A stretch of DNA of 64,000 bases. Origin: Chaetomium olivaceum (taxonomy: Eukaryota; Ascomycota; Sordariomycetes; Sordariales; Chaetomiaceae). Positions within the stretch are counted from its first letter, which is position 1. Each line of letters opens with the position of its first letter. Both the position numbers and the translations under genes were made by a program. Shown here piece after piece: positions 22,940-33,824 of the stretch. The stretch spans positions 1 to 64,000 of the forward strand of contig JAYWVB010000047.1 in assembly GCA_039881045.1 (NCBI GenBank), in the 5' to 3' direction. The notes beneath the pieces are model-generated. The model was given only the letters and a program-made list of their open reading frames with translations. It was not told the origin of the DNA and made no database searches.

Positions 22940-25900
22940 TTAAAGGAGCACCTCCCACACCTCGACCGACCGCAGCACCACATTCCCCCCCTCCACCTTC
23001 AGCTCCAGCCCATCAGCCGCCACATCCGGAAAGATCAGATTCGAAATCACCGCCTCGCCCAGCCCGCCAAACACCTCCAGCGCGCACACATCCACCAACA
23101 TCCGCAACTGCACCACACCGTCCGCACCCGCCTGCACAGTCGCCGTGTGGACACCGCCCGCCGCCGCATCATACGAGATGTTCCCACTAGCAGTGCGGTC
23201 CACCGACAGCTGTTTCGCGCTCTGCGCATATTTGACGACTGTCTGCTGCGGGCCCGCCTTCCGCACCGCGAGCGAGAGCGTGGAGCCCGGGGACGGGGCG
23301 AAGGACATCTGGATGTCGAGCGTGCGGGCACGCACGTCGGAGAGCAGCGTCTGCCCGGGGGCGAGGGTCTGGTTGGCGATGCTGGCAACGGGCCAGCGGT
23401 AGGCGTCGAGCTCCTCGACGGGCAGCTGCACGAACTGGACTTTGTTGTTGTTGAGCTGTTGCAGTTCGAGTGTGCGCGGGAAGGAGAGCATGCCCTTCCA
23501 GGTGTTGGTCGGGGGGTGGCCGCCGTAGCTGTTCATGACGGACGCGAGGATGCGGCGGCCGTCCGAGCCGGGCACGTTTTCCCACGTCAGCGCGCCGTCG
23601 AAGTCGCGGCCGTAGTCGAGCCAGAAGGTGGCCGGGTCGACGGGGTCCGCGGTAAAGACGACGCCGTCGAAAGAGCCGGTTAGTGCGAAGACGCCGTTGC
23701 CGCCCGCGGGAGAGTCGGTGGCCGGGGTGATGATCATGACCCATTTCTTTTGGCTTGTTCCTTTGATGGGGAGTTCGAAGAAGTCGGGCACCTCCCAACC
23801 CTTGATTCCATCAGGCAGGTTGGGGATGTGGCTGGAGTTGAAGTCGCTTCTCCAGGTCCAGGCTAGTGCGTCGCTCGATGTCCAGAAGGTGACTTTGTTC
23901 TGGCCACCGTGTGCGAGAATCATGACCCATTTGCTTGAGGGAGCATGGTAAAAGACCTTCGGATCCCGGGTTTCCAGACCCTTGGTAATATCATGGGGCT
24001 CTTCTTGGGCTTTTGAAATGATTGGATTGCCCGCGTATTTGGTCCATGTGACGCCTTGGTCGAGACTGTAAGCCAGCCGTTGGTCCTGCACTCCCGTGTC
24101 AGGGAAGTAACCGGTATAGAAGGCGAGATATGGCGGGTTTGATGACGATCCCAGCCCCGACAGATTCTCCGCGTCCAAATACGCAGTGCCGGTGAACGCT
24201 TGGATGCCATTCGCACTGGAAATCGCAACCGGCTTGTGAGTCCAAGATACCAGGTCAGTGCTGGTTGCATGACCCCAGCTGAGGTTCCCCCAGAAGTTGC
24301 CCGTGGGATTATGCTGGAAGAATAGCTGCCATGTCGACCCGATCTTAATCAGACCGTTTGGCTCATTCATCCAATTCTGCTCTGGCACGAAGTGGAAAAC
24401 AGGGCGGAAGTCGACGGGAACAGTGGCCGAAGGGCGAGCAGCGGTGGTTGTGCTTACGGCGGTCGGACTTTCCGTCGTCCTTACCACCGTGCTGAGAGTG
24501 GTGCTTGTCGAGCTGAGAGTAGTACTCGTCGAGCTGGCGCGGTCGATGCTTGTACTGTTCGTGCCTGGGTTGGATGGACCGAAGGCGGACCCCAGAATCT
24601 TTGCATCAATCGCGACCCCCTTTGTACTTCCCCCACTCGAGAAAACCCAGACATCGATCCCTGAGTCTTGAGGAAAGATCTGCGCAGACAAGGTGACCTC
24701 ACCTTCGCCGCCAAAGAGTTCAACCGAAGAGGAATCGAGAAGGATGCGCAAGTTGACCTTGCCGTCACTGCCAGGGGCTAGCGGGGCGAAGTAAGTGTTG
24801 GCGAATGTCCCATCAAAGCCGACATTTCCAGACTTGGATCGATCCACAAACATCCTCTTTGTGCCGAAGTCGTACCCGATCCGTGTCTGCTGTGCCAGGT
24901 CCGAGTTTGATCTGAGAAGAAGGCCGAACTGAGACGAGGCCGCCGAGTCCCGGTCAGAGAATGACATTATGATGTCGAGGGACTTCCCGGAGAGCGGGAT
25001 GGGTTGGTTTCCTTCATTCACAGTGTTCAAAACTTTGGAATACGTTTCCGTTTGTAGAGCGTCCCAGTTCGCAACAGGCTGCTGGATGAGTGTTGCCCAT
25101 CCGTTGATGGTCTTGAGTGACAGTTTCCGAGGGATCGACAACATGCTGCGCCATGGGGAGGTGGGGATATTGTTCGCGTATTGCCAGTTGTTCATCCAGG
25201 CAATGTTGGTGCGGTCCTCAGCCGGAAGCCCATTGAATGGTGCGGCAGCATAGTAATCAGGGCCCCAGTCCATCCAGTTGGTCCCTCGCGGCTCAGTTGA
25301 ATCATCTGAGAAGGAGATCTCATCCACCAGGATATGGCCCCAGCCAGTCTTGCTGAGATCGACAATTTCGATGACGGCGCTTTGGCCGATGAGGGATGTA
25401 ACGTCCCAGCTCTTTGGTAGGAGTTGCTCGCTGTCACTGCCCGTGGCAGTGCGGACAACCTGGCCGCCGACCTTGAGGTTGATGCATTGCACACTGGGGG
25501 CGTTCCCACCGCCAATGAGAAAGTTGATTCGCTTCTTCGTGATGTTGAACGTGGGCGAGACCAGAGTTCCAGTAGTCGCATCGCCATCGTAGAAGGTGTT
25601 GACGAAGCTTCCCCGATTCCCAGTCACAGTCTGCTGTCCCGCCAGCGTTCCCTTGGCCGGGCTCTTACCGACAAGATCTCCAGTGGCGGTCCATCCGAGA
25701 CTCTCAAACGTACCAGTCCCACTGAAATCAAAAACGCCATCATCACTCCTGGGCGGGGGGGCGGTAGCATCACCAGTGAAGGTAATCTCGTCAATGAGGA
25801 CATGTCCCCAGCCACCCGTCCGCTTATCCACGATCTCAATGACGGCGGTCTGGCCAATATACTCAGTAACATCCCAAGTCTGTGGTAGGAGTCTCTCCTC

Positions 25901-27219
25901 ATCGCGGCCTGTGGCAGTGCGCACAGCCTGGCTTTGCCCGTTGATCTTGAGGTTGATGCATGCCTCGCCTGGTGCGTTGCCGCCGCCGATGAGGAAGTTG
26001 ATTAGCGGTCGAGTGATTGTGAAGGGCGGCGAGGTGAGCGTGCCGGTTGTCAAATCTCCGTTCAAAAAAGTGTTCACCAGATGATTGCCGGTATATCCAG
26101 CGACGGTTTGCTGTCCCGGAAGTGTCCCCTGAGCCGGTGCGGCCCCGACCAACCCCCCCGTGGCAGCCCAGCCGCGCGACGCAAAATCGCCAGTGCCTTC
26201 GAAGTCTTGAAATGTAACATCCCCGGTTGCTTCTGGAACGGGTGATGTGGAGGTGGAAGACGGAGGTGGAGTGTCGGGGTCCGCAACGAATGTCGTGCCA
26301 TTGAAGTTGCCGACCATGTATTGCGTTCCTGAGCCAACAACTCCAGGGGGCCCACCAGGATTGAGTCCAATCTGCGCAACCCACTTGGTCTTGGATTCGT
26401 CTCCGTCGAGGGCAAGTGGGAAGATAGCAGGACACTCCCAGACACCCCCGACTGCGTTCATGGGGCCGAACTCGCTGACATAGGTCCACTCCTTCAGGTT
26501 GGGCGAGGTGTAGATGAGGAGCTTGTGGAGTTGGGCCAGCGAGATCACGGAAACCCATTTCTTAGTCGGCTCGTGCCAGAATACGAATGGGTCTCGAAAT
26601 TCACGCCACTGGTCTGCGTAGGGTGCTGGCGGGTTGAGGATGACGGGGTTAGCGGCATCGTATGTCGTCCAGGTCATGCCTTCGTCCAGGCTGTACGCAA
26701 TAGACTGAGCTTGCTGTCCACCGCTTACCGACTTGCCGCTGGGTAGGTCGCGTGACCCGGGGTACTAATTGGACAGCATTAGATGGGGCCGGCATTTTTA
26801 GCTAGCAGTTCAGGGCTCACATAGGAGGTGTACATTGCCACAAATGGGACAGTTCCGTTTGTGCCAAAGCCGCTCGTGTTCTCGGTATCGGCGATAGCAG
26901 AACCAGAGTAAAACATCTCAGAGATTTCACCTGGGTAGCCACGCGCAAGCAGGGCAATGGGTTGGTGCTTCCAGTGGGTCAGATCGTCGCTGGTGGCATG
27001 GCCCCAGGACATGGCGCCCCAGTTGTTTCCTCCAGGGTTGTGCTGGTAGTAAAGATGATAGATGCCGTTGTGGTACAAAAGGCCGTTCGGATCATTCATC
27101 CAGTTCTGAGCCGGTGTAAAATGATATCGAGGTCTGTAGAGCTCATTGTAAGTTTGCGCGCCTACTCCCCCAAAAAGGGAGAGCCCGAAAAGTACTGCAC
27201 AGGCAAAGAAGGAAGTCAT
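22940..27219 (-). CDS. Secreted two-headed GH32 fructan hydrolase with two inserted beta-sandwich modules
   Basis: Protein of 1407 aa; exons 26821-27219 and 22940-26764 (intron 26765-26820). Signal peptide, residues 1-21, ends GVGA before QTY. The first GH32 module has all three acidic motifs: WMNDPNG (nucleophile Asp43), FRDPF (about 190) and WECP (Glu243). It is interrupted at about 315-620 by two homologous modules, then resumes at GTNWMDWGPDYYAAAPFNG and ends in its beta-sandwich. After a Ser/Thr linker (about 866-920) a second complete GH32 follows: WMNEPNG (Glu934 where Asp is usual), TRDP (1066) and WEVPDFFEL (Glu1124). Family knowledge points to inulin, levan or sucrose as substrate. 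GH32 proteins are usually 500-700 aa with one catalytic module, so this is about twice the normal size. The whole 4.2 kb is open without a frame break. It is transcribed toward the SDR gene. Confidence 0.92.
25304..26221 (-). other. Two tandem fructan-binding-like modules inserted in the first GH32 domain
   Basis: Within the GH32 protein, residues about 315-464 (25772-26221) and 476-620 (25304-25738) are two copies of one module. Both share the pattern GTL-GQQTV, TTGTL-SP-F-IT, INFLIGGGNAP, CINLK, VRTATG, LLP-WDVT, IGQ-AVIEIVD and GWGH. The INFLIGGGNAP type module is known from bacterial levanases and inulin-processing enzymes and resembles CBM38-type fructan-binding domains. The assignment to CBM38 is inference. 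Confidence 0.7.
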
Positions 27220-27321
27220 TATGACAACACTGGTGCATCCAGAGTCTGGATCGGAAGGCAACCGATGGAGGGATGATGACTGTGAGTGTAGGGATATCTC
27301 GAATTCTCGGGGAAGCACAGG

Positions 27322-27329
27322 CTTTTATA
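27322..27329 (-). promoter_or_regulatory. TATA box of the GH32 gene
   Basis: TATAAAAG on the minus strand about 105 bp upstream of the GH32 start codon, a normal fungal spacing. The function is inferred from position and sequence only. Confidence 0.5.
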
Positions 27330-30300
27330 CATTCTTTTTCCGAGTCGCGTCTTTCATGCTTACCTAGCTTCATTTTCTGCGTGTACAAGACTTAGTACTC
27401 TTGATCTACTCCTAATTTCTGTGAATATCCCGATTTGTTTGTGTAAGGCGAGAGGTAGACAAGACGTACCTAGGTAGGTACTTACCCTCCAAGACGATTC
27501 CCTACCTGAACGGCACCAGACCGCATGCTCCATATGGCAAGGACTCGGACAAGGTGTCATCGCGATTCTGTAATGATTAGTGATGGAGTATCTTGAGTTC
27601 TGTTTAAATGCTTCGTGGATGTTGGATGTCGTGAGCGTCCTGCGGCATTTTCGGCGGGGCGTGAACCCACTGAGTGAAAGGGACTCATGAGCATACTGGT
27701 GGCTTGGCGTGCTTGGCTACTTACTTGTACCTGGGGATGACATTGGATGCAAGGCTTCAACGTTCGAGCGGTTGCCCTTCGAAAGTATCCACCGACACAC
27801 TGATTGGCGGATAAAGGGGGAGGCGGAGAAAGCTGGTAAGTTGGTAACTCCCCCCCTTCCCCCTCCTCGAGCGTTGCACTTCCCGGTCCAAGACTCGCAG
27901 CCCCAAGTGTAAAAAGTAAGTGTCGGTATGGCCGACATCTCTTGGTGGGCCAGCTAGTGCTCTCACGACACGGACTACTGCAAGGAAGGCTTCGAGAACC
28001 AGGAACGATGCTACCCCAGGTTTCGGTCTCGGACTCGAGTGGATAAACGCTTGCCTGAGTGTGTTCAAGGTTGCAGTCTCCGGTACCCGAATGTTCGACT
28101 TTCTTTACTCGGTTGATGGTCCCCGGCACTTATGCGGCGGGAAAACACTTGAAGGCCGCTAGAAGGTTTCTGTGTCTTTCTAGAAGGTCAGCTGGCTTGG
28201 CCTGATGTGCCAGCGTGGTCGGTCAAGGGCCCAAGCCCAATGGTTGGAGCATCCTTCTCCAAGCCAACGTTTGATACCTGGTGCACTCGACGCACAGTCC
28301 CTCCCTATTCTTGCCCCCAGACCCGAACCTGGGATCATGACAGGGCGCTAATGTGATGTACAAGATGGTAGTGAAAGTGTGGGGAACATGGGAATATGGG
28401 GAATATGGGGAACGTGGGGAACTTGATTGCGTCCATCACACCACCCCACAACGCCAATTCGCGACACATTGAATTTTGAGCCTTAGCGGGCACCTCAATT
28501 TCCACAGAAATACCTCAGGTTATCGAGAAACATGACGCCTCGCCACTCGAGTGTTGATTGTTGTAATCTTCTAGGGAGCGGCAGAACCTGACAGTTGACT
28601 TTGGCAATTAAGACTGGCGTGATGCTGCCCTGTTCCGCTGGGTTTCCCTGTCTCGAAAGATAGTAAGCCTTGGACGGTAAGGTATCGTGCCCGTCACTAA
28701 CGGAAATTGGATAGTCCGGTCTGGCAGGTTGCGCAAAAGCCTGTTTGTTTTCGCTCCCCTGCAGAGAAGTAGAAAGAGTAGCAGAACTGGATGCCAGGGA
28801 TTAATCTAATTAGGGTCCTTAGTCGTTCAACCATGCACTCGCTGGCGCCCATCCCATCGATCAACAGGGGAAAGAGAAACGAGTCCGTGCCCGTCAAACT
28901 CCCTGCACTAGTAGATAAGAGTCGGGTAATCACAGCCAGCCCTGAATGATCGCTCAGAGCTAGCTCGCAAACACGGGACTTTCGAGGGCACAGACACCCC
29001 TAACATCACATCACCGAAAGAAAGTTTGTAAGCGTAGTCACGGGTGTAGGTGATGCCGGGACTTGATGCAGATGAAGCGACGGATTCGGCGCCCATCCAT
29101 ACACCATTTCTAGGCCAAGGTTAGGCGCGGCACTCGGCCAGGGAATAGGGGTACTAGAGTGGTGTCATCCAACGCCTTCTGGTCTGGGAGGCAAGACCCA
29201 GTCGTTGTAGGGCTGCTGGTATTCATGATGCACCCCAGGTGGAATGGGGGCTGTCTCTCTGTGCTCCCAACTCCCATGATAAGTTCCGGGGCCGAGCGGG
29301 CAACCCATGTTAATCGATGGGAGCAAGCGCATGGTGGAGAAATCGCTTGTACCGACGAGGCGACTACCACCCTCTCCTTACCTGTGCATTTGTGCTACTT
29401 CAGTACCGCTTCTTCGCGTCTATCCGTACGTCGCTCAGCAATGACGAGCCCGTTACGGTACTAATTTACAAGGAGGACTGACCAGTGACGGAGAAAGAGG
29501 ACATGATTGCCGCGGGCCGGGAGATGACAGGCACCCCTGGACATAAGACACAGCCAGGTGGCAAGTACGGGATGCTGAGGGGTATTGGTGCATCCCGAAC
29601 ACTTTTTATATTGGACATCCTCGCGGTTCAGCGTACCATCCCCTACCGGAAGCCCCACTTTAGCCGCGCAAGGCGGATACCGGTTCACGAACCTCCACCC
29701 CTGGAGCTAGGAATGTTCCCCACGGCGGCCTCGAGACCGGGAGCTTGGAAAGAATGGATAAAGCTCCAAACTGTCTTCAACGCGCATGCCATCATAGTAG
29801 TACATAATGACTGATGTTGTCGGTAAAGTAAGGGGCGAGCCCCTCGTCACACTCCTACATCCTCGCAATCTCCTTAGCAACTCCCGCATCGAACGCCGGT
29901 CTCCTACCCACCTCGTACCTGTCGCCGGTTCCCAGTTTGGTAACCGCGTGGATCGGCCGCGCGGGGGTCTCGTTCTATCTCACTGCAAAACTCGGGCGTG
30001 CAGTGGTCGAGAAGGACGTCGAAACAGACACGCATCCGGTTCCGGTGGAGCTTGACGACATACAGCTGCGCCGGCGGCGGCGCGCTTATAGTGACAGTTT
30101 GTGACGGCGGTTCTGAAATTAAGTGTGTCTCCGTGTCTTGGGCAAATTGGCCAAGAAGAGCAGCGGTGAACTCACTGACCAAAATTCCGGCCAGGCCAAA
30201 CGCTGTGGAGGAATGGCGGGGCTCGGGTACGTGGCCGTACTTGGCTTCGGCGAAACTTCGTATGGTACCGCCAACCTTCAAAGCAACCGATGTTGCTGGA

Positions 30301-30484
30301 GACACGGTCAGTTGCATTTCGGTGTCTATTACTCGTGAATCGAGTAGTGTTTCTGAGGGTGGGACCGGCATCACCGTGCAACGCGTTTCATATATCAATC
30401 GTCGAGGAAAGTATAGGCGGCATCCGTGCAATCGAAATCAATGCCCATTGATTTTAACAACCAGCTTTAAAACAGTACAAACGA
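27330..30484. other. Intergenic region between GH32 and PL4 genes
   Basis: About 3.2 kb with no supported gene. The part next to GH32 should hold its promoter. A 9-bp repeat lies at 28384-28425. An ATG-less open stretch on the + strand, about 29829-30110, encodes a hydrophobic segment followed by an acidic then Arg-rich end (QLRRRRRAYSDSL). It looks like the C-terminus of a membrane protein but cannot be joined to anything. No RNA gene was recognised. Confidence 0.4.
28384..28425. repeat. Imperfect 9-bp tandem repeat (GAATATGGG-like)
   Basis: About four and a half units of a 9-bp motif close to GAATATGGG, with substitutions (GAACATGGG, GAACGTGGG). It is non-coding and of unknown role. Confidence 0.7.
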
Positions 30485-32589
30485 TTAGGCAACCTCCAAC
30501 CTCAACGCATCATACTGTAGATAGACGCTCTCCGGAAGCACGGCAGTCTCTGGTGCGGTCGCCCGGACGGGGAGAGCGAGCGTGAAAGTGTTCAACCCCT
30601 GCTTGAGATAGCTGGCATCAAAGGTCCACCGATTGCGTGTGTTGTAGCAGCTAGCGGCGGATCTTGCACCACAGGAACTGCTCTGGTTGGCACTGGTTGG
30701 GCGAAGAGTTAGCCATGGGCATTCCTAGTTTCCTCGAGCGAAACTTACGGAATCGTCCAAACCGGAAGTGGTCGGCCGTTGACTGTGACGGTGTAATCTA
30801 GATTGGCAAACGCTTTGCCCGTATCATCGGTGTTGCCGGCCGACGTCTTGACGCCGGCAAGCTGAACAGTGAAGATAGCTTGTGTCTTACCATCCAGTTG
30901 AGCCGGCGTAGCATCGAATGTAACATTCCAGGCGTTGACGTTGGTGTAGTACGGGTCCGGCCGAATCGCGTTTCCTTTGCCGCCAAAGACACTCCACTGC
31001 ATGTAGTTGAAGTCCCGCTTGATGTCGCTCTTTCCCACGTGGAAGTTCACGCCATTGGGGAAGTCTTTGGGGAAGTCATGGACCGCCCAATAGAGGCGGT
31101 ACTGCTTCGGCTTGTTGGTCCTTGTCGTATCATGCTCATTGCCGTGACGGAAGTCGCCACTGCTCCTGTCCGGTGTTCCGATGCGCCAGAGCTCGGTCCC
31201 GGCGGACTCGGCGGTCCATGTTGCCGTTGTTGTGGTTGCGGCTCCTGCCTTAACCACCACATTGTCCTGGATGTACTGACCGAAAATACCGGTGCCATAG
31301 ATGGTCAAACGATAGGTGCCAGCAGCAACCCGAGGGATGGTGATCTCGCCGTTGGAACTCACCTCGCCCCAATATTGCCGGTCTTTGGTGGCGAAGTTAT
31401 TGTCCTGAAAGTCCCGTCCGTTGCTTGCGAGAACTGCAATCGGCTTTGTGACTCCTTCGGGAAGACGAATGCGGCCAGACCAAGTGCCACGACCGGAGGT
31501 GGGAAGATATCCAGGAACGTACTGCGCGATGGAGTCGTAGAAGTCGGCGTTCCAGCTGGGATCTGCAAACCGGCCAGCGTCGCTGCGGAGGTCATTGACC
31601 GACACATTCTTTGGGCCTTTGTTGAAATAGTAATATTGCTAAAATTGTTAGCATCATCAAAGTATGATACGTTGAGTGAGAGTTCGTTACCGGGCCAAAG
31701 GTGCGGTCAAACTTCTGAGTGTCTGGATTGCCATTGCCGTGGTGATTGGAGACTGGTGGGGCAGAAGTCAGTGAACATCCCGCAACATCCAGTCAGATGA
31801 AACAAAGAGATGCAGCCTACTGATGTAGTTGTAGACAATGCCGTCAACGGTCAGATCAGACCATTTGGGACCGTTATAATACGTGTCTTTGGTGTTCATG
31901 ACGAGCCAAGCCCCGTAACTGGACCCGTCCCGAGTGCCTTGGCCGTCGGAAACTAGACCGTGATGCGTGTGATATTCCCAAGACTCCGAGAACATGTACT
32001 TGGAAAAGTAATCCGACATTTGAGTCCGGTACTTGGCGTTAATGCCGTCCCCTGAGATGCGGTATGTCGTGTCTTGCACAGTCGTCCGACCAGCATCGGT
32101 CGGCAAGACTGACCACATCTCATCAGATGACGAAAGATGATTCCAGATAGCCGTGTTGGGTCTGAAGAGGAAGCGCATCTCTCCGAGCGCACCTCCGTTC
32201 GGGTATGCGGCGCGGCCAAAAGTGTGAAGGCCGGTCTCGCCATCTCTCAAAAAGTAGTACGACTCGAATGTCCTGCCACTATCGACTTTTGTCGAAATCC
32301 GCACCCCCGCGTAAGCTGTCCCTGACTTGTCGGTGCCCTTGTAGAGCTGGAACGAGCCCCCATTCCAGTAGCCACTGTCGCAGTGGCAATCAAGGTAAAG
32401 TCGGCCACCAGAGCCCAAAAGGTCTTGTCCGTCGAGAGTGAGAGCGTTGATTGTGCCGGCGCTTTTACTGACTGAGAAGGTCAAGCGGTCATTTTTGACA
32501 TTGATGGCGGAACTGGATTCAGTGGCGGTGATTGTGGCAGATGCTATATCTGCCCACAAGGGGAGAAGGGAAAGGAGACAGAGTTTCAT
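30485..32589 (-). CDS. Secreted rhamnogalacturonan lyase, polysaccharide lyase family 4
   Basis: Cleaves the rhamnose-galacturonate backbone of pectin rhamnogalacturonan I by beta-elimination, outside the cell. Four exons on the minus strand: 31821-32589, 31691-31752, 30749-31638 and 30485-30692, with no frame breaks; 642 aa. Signal peptide MKLCLLSLLPLWADIASA. The N-terminal catalytic domain shows TFSVSKSAGTINALTLDGQDLLG, GRLYLDCHC, YYFLRDGETGLHTFGRAAYP, then YHTHHGLVSDGQGTRDGSSYG and the NHHGNG and RTFGPQYYYFN segments spanning exons 1-3, all typical of PL4. A central FnIII-like domain (AGTYRLTIYGTGIFGQY) and a C-terminal CBM-like domain (ELWRIGTPDRSSGDFRHGNEHD) follow in the family order. 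The last exon ends SVYLQYDALRLEVA, the usual C-terminus. It lies next to the GH32 gene on the same strand, so both probably serve plant-polysaccharide use. Confidence 0.95.
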
Positions 32590-32670
32590 GATCGATTTCT
32601 GGCTGTTGTCATATTTTGGCTCGACCAGAATGCTGCGGTATCAAGACGGAGCTCAGGGGCCGAGTTCCAA

Positions 32671-32679
32671 CTTATATCT
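32671..32679 (-). promoter_or_regulatory. TATA-like element of the PL4 gene
   Basis: GATATAAG on the minus strand about 85 bp upstream of the PL4 start codon. Sequence and spacing fit a core promoter; no other support. Confidence 0.35.
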
Positions 32680-33824
32680 CCAACTCGTTACTTCTAATTC
32701 CCGGACGGCAGTTTTCCCGGATAGACTCGCGGAGGCTCAGTCAAAGGAACGTAGCTCTCCGCACCCCGTTGTTACCGGTTGCCGAAACTGTGGAAATCAT
32801 CAACTGTGGAAATAATGATTTCCACCTTCCATAGGCGTTCCAATGTCATTGCCAAGGTTCATTCTTCCACTACGTAAGGTACACGAGGAGCGTATTCAGT
32901 TTAGAGCAATCATCGCATACATTGTTTGATTGGAGGAATGGATTGATCAACTCTGTCCTCGCCTCCAATTCTCCCGAGCTCGTCTTCAATTCTCCCGAGG
33001 GGTTATTATACCTTAGGTATTTTAGCGGCATGTTCCGTACGGGTTGTTGAGCTTGTACCATCACATTACACAAACTTTGAATACGGAAAGGGGGGTGATT
33101 ACAATAAAACCTCGCAAAAATCACATTGAGCTCGTGGGAGATGCACATACGTTTGTTGATTTGTCCCGTCTCGATATTGGCCGACGTCATATTTGCGGTT
33201 ATGACAGCTAAACATGACTGGCACTGGCAATTAATGGCTGGAGCGAGGAACATTCGCCATGGGTTATTTGAGTACCTGTCTGCGAACAATTACTGCTTAG
33301 TTTGATACCGTTAGCAGAAGCAACCGTAGCACTAATGATTCAATATGAATGCAGCCATTTGTAAATCACCTAGTACTCAGGATGCTAAGTCCTATGCCTG
33401 CTCTTTTGTTGAGATACAGGACTTGCTTGGATGTGACTAGTGAGAAATACACAGTTACAAGGGGACAGGAGTTGAGAAATTCTTGACGATTACGAAATGG
33501 CAGACACAACAAAACGAAATCCACGACGTGGTTGATGAATTGAATCCATCAGGATGCAGTGCAAACAGCGATGGTTTATTGTTGTTTTTAACACGGTTAT
33601 TTCAATTCGGACTACTGAACCTAATATTTCTATTGCATGAAAGAAAAGAAAAAAAAAAGAGAAAAAAAGGAAAGGGAAAGTTGCAGCGAAACCCAGCGTC
33701 CTTCGGTCACATCGACACATTGTGACGCGCCCACGCTCCTGTGAGGAAATATAGCACAACAACCCTTGGGGCTAATCTTATAACTCCTGCAAAGAAAATA
33801 GCTCACGCCAAAAACCTGCTAAAT
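32680..33824. other. Intergenic region upstream of PL4
   Basis: About 1.1 kb of AT-richer sequence with no recognisable gene. A purine-rich run (AAAGAAAAGAAAAAAAAAGA) lies near 33640. The portion next to 32,600 should be the PL4 promoter. Confidence 0.45.

Noticed and set aside
22553..23683. 376-codon + strand open frame rich in His, Pro and Arg
   Set aside because: It lies mostly opposite the GH32 coding sequence and reflects its GC-biased third positions; no motif.
28300..28335. Possible tRNA T-arm on the minus strand (CCCAGGTTCGGGTCTGGG)
   Set aside because: The rest of a cloverleaf (D arm, anticodon arm, acceptor stem) could not be found at the right spacing.
29829..30110. ATG-less + strand coding-like stretch ending QLRRRRRAYSDSL
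   Set aside because: It looks like a membrane protein C-terminus, but no upstream exon, start or homologue could be recognised. Mentioned only in the intergenic entry.
30880..31800. 306-codon + strand open frame
   Set aside because: Antisense shadow of the well-supported PL4 gene.
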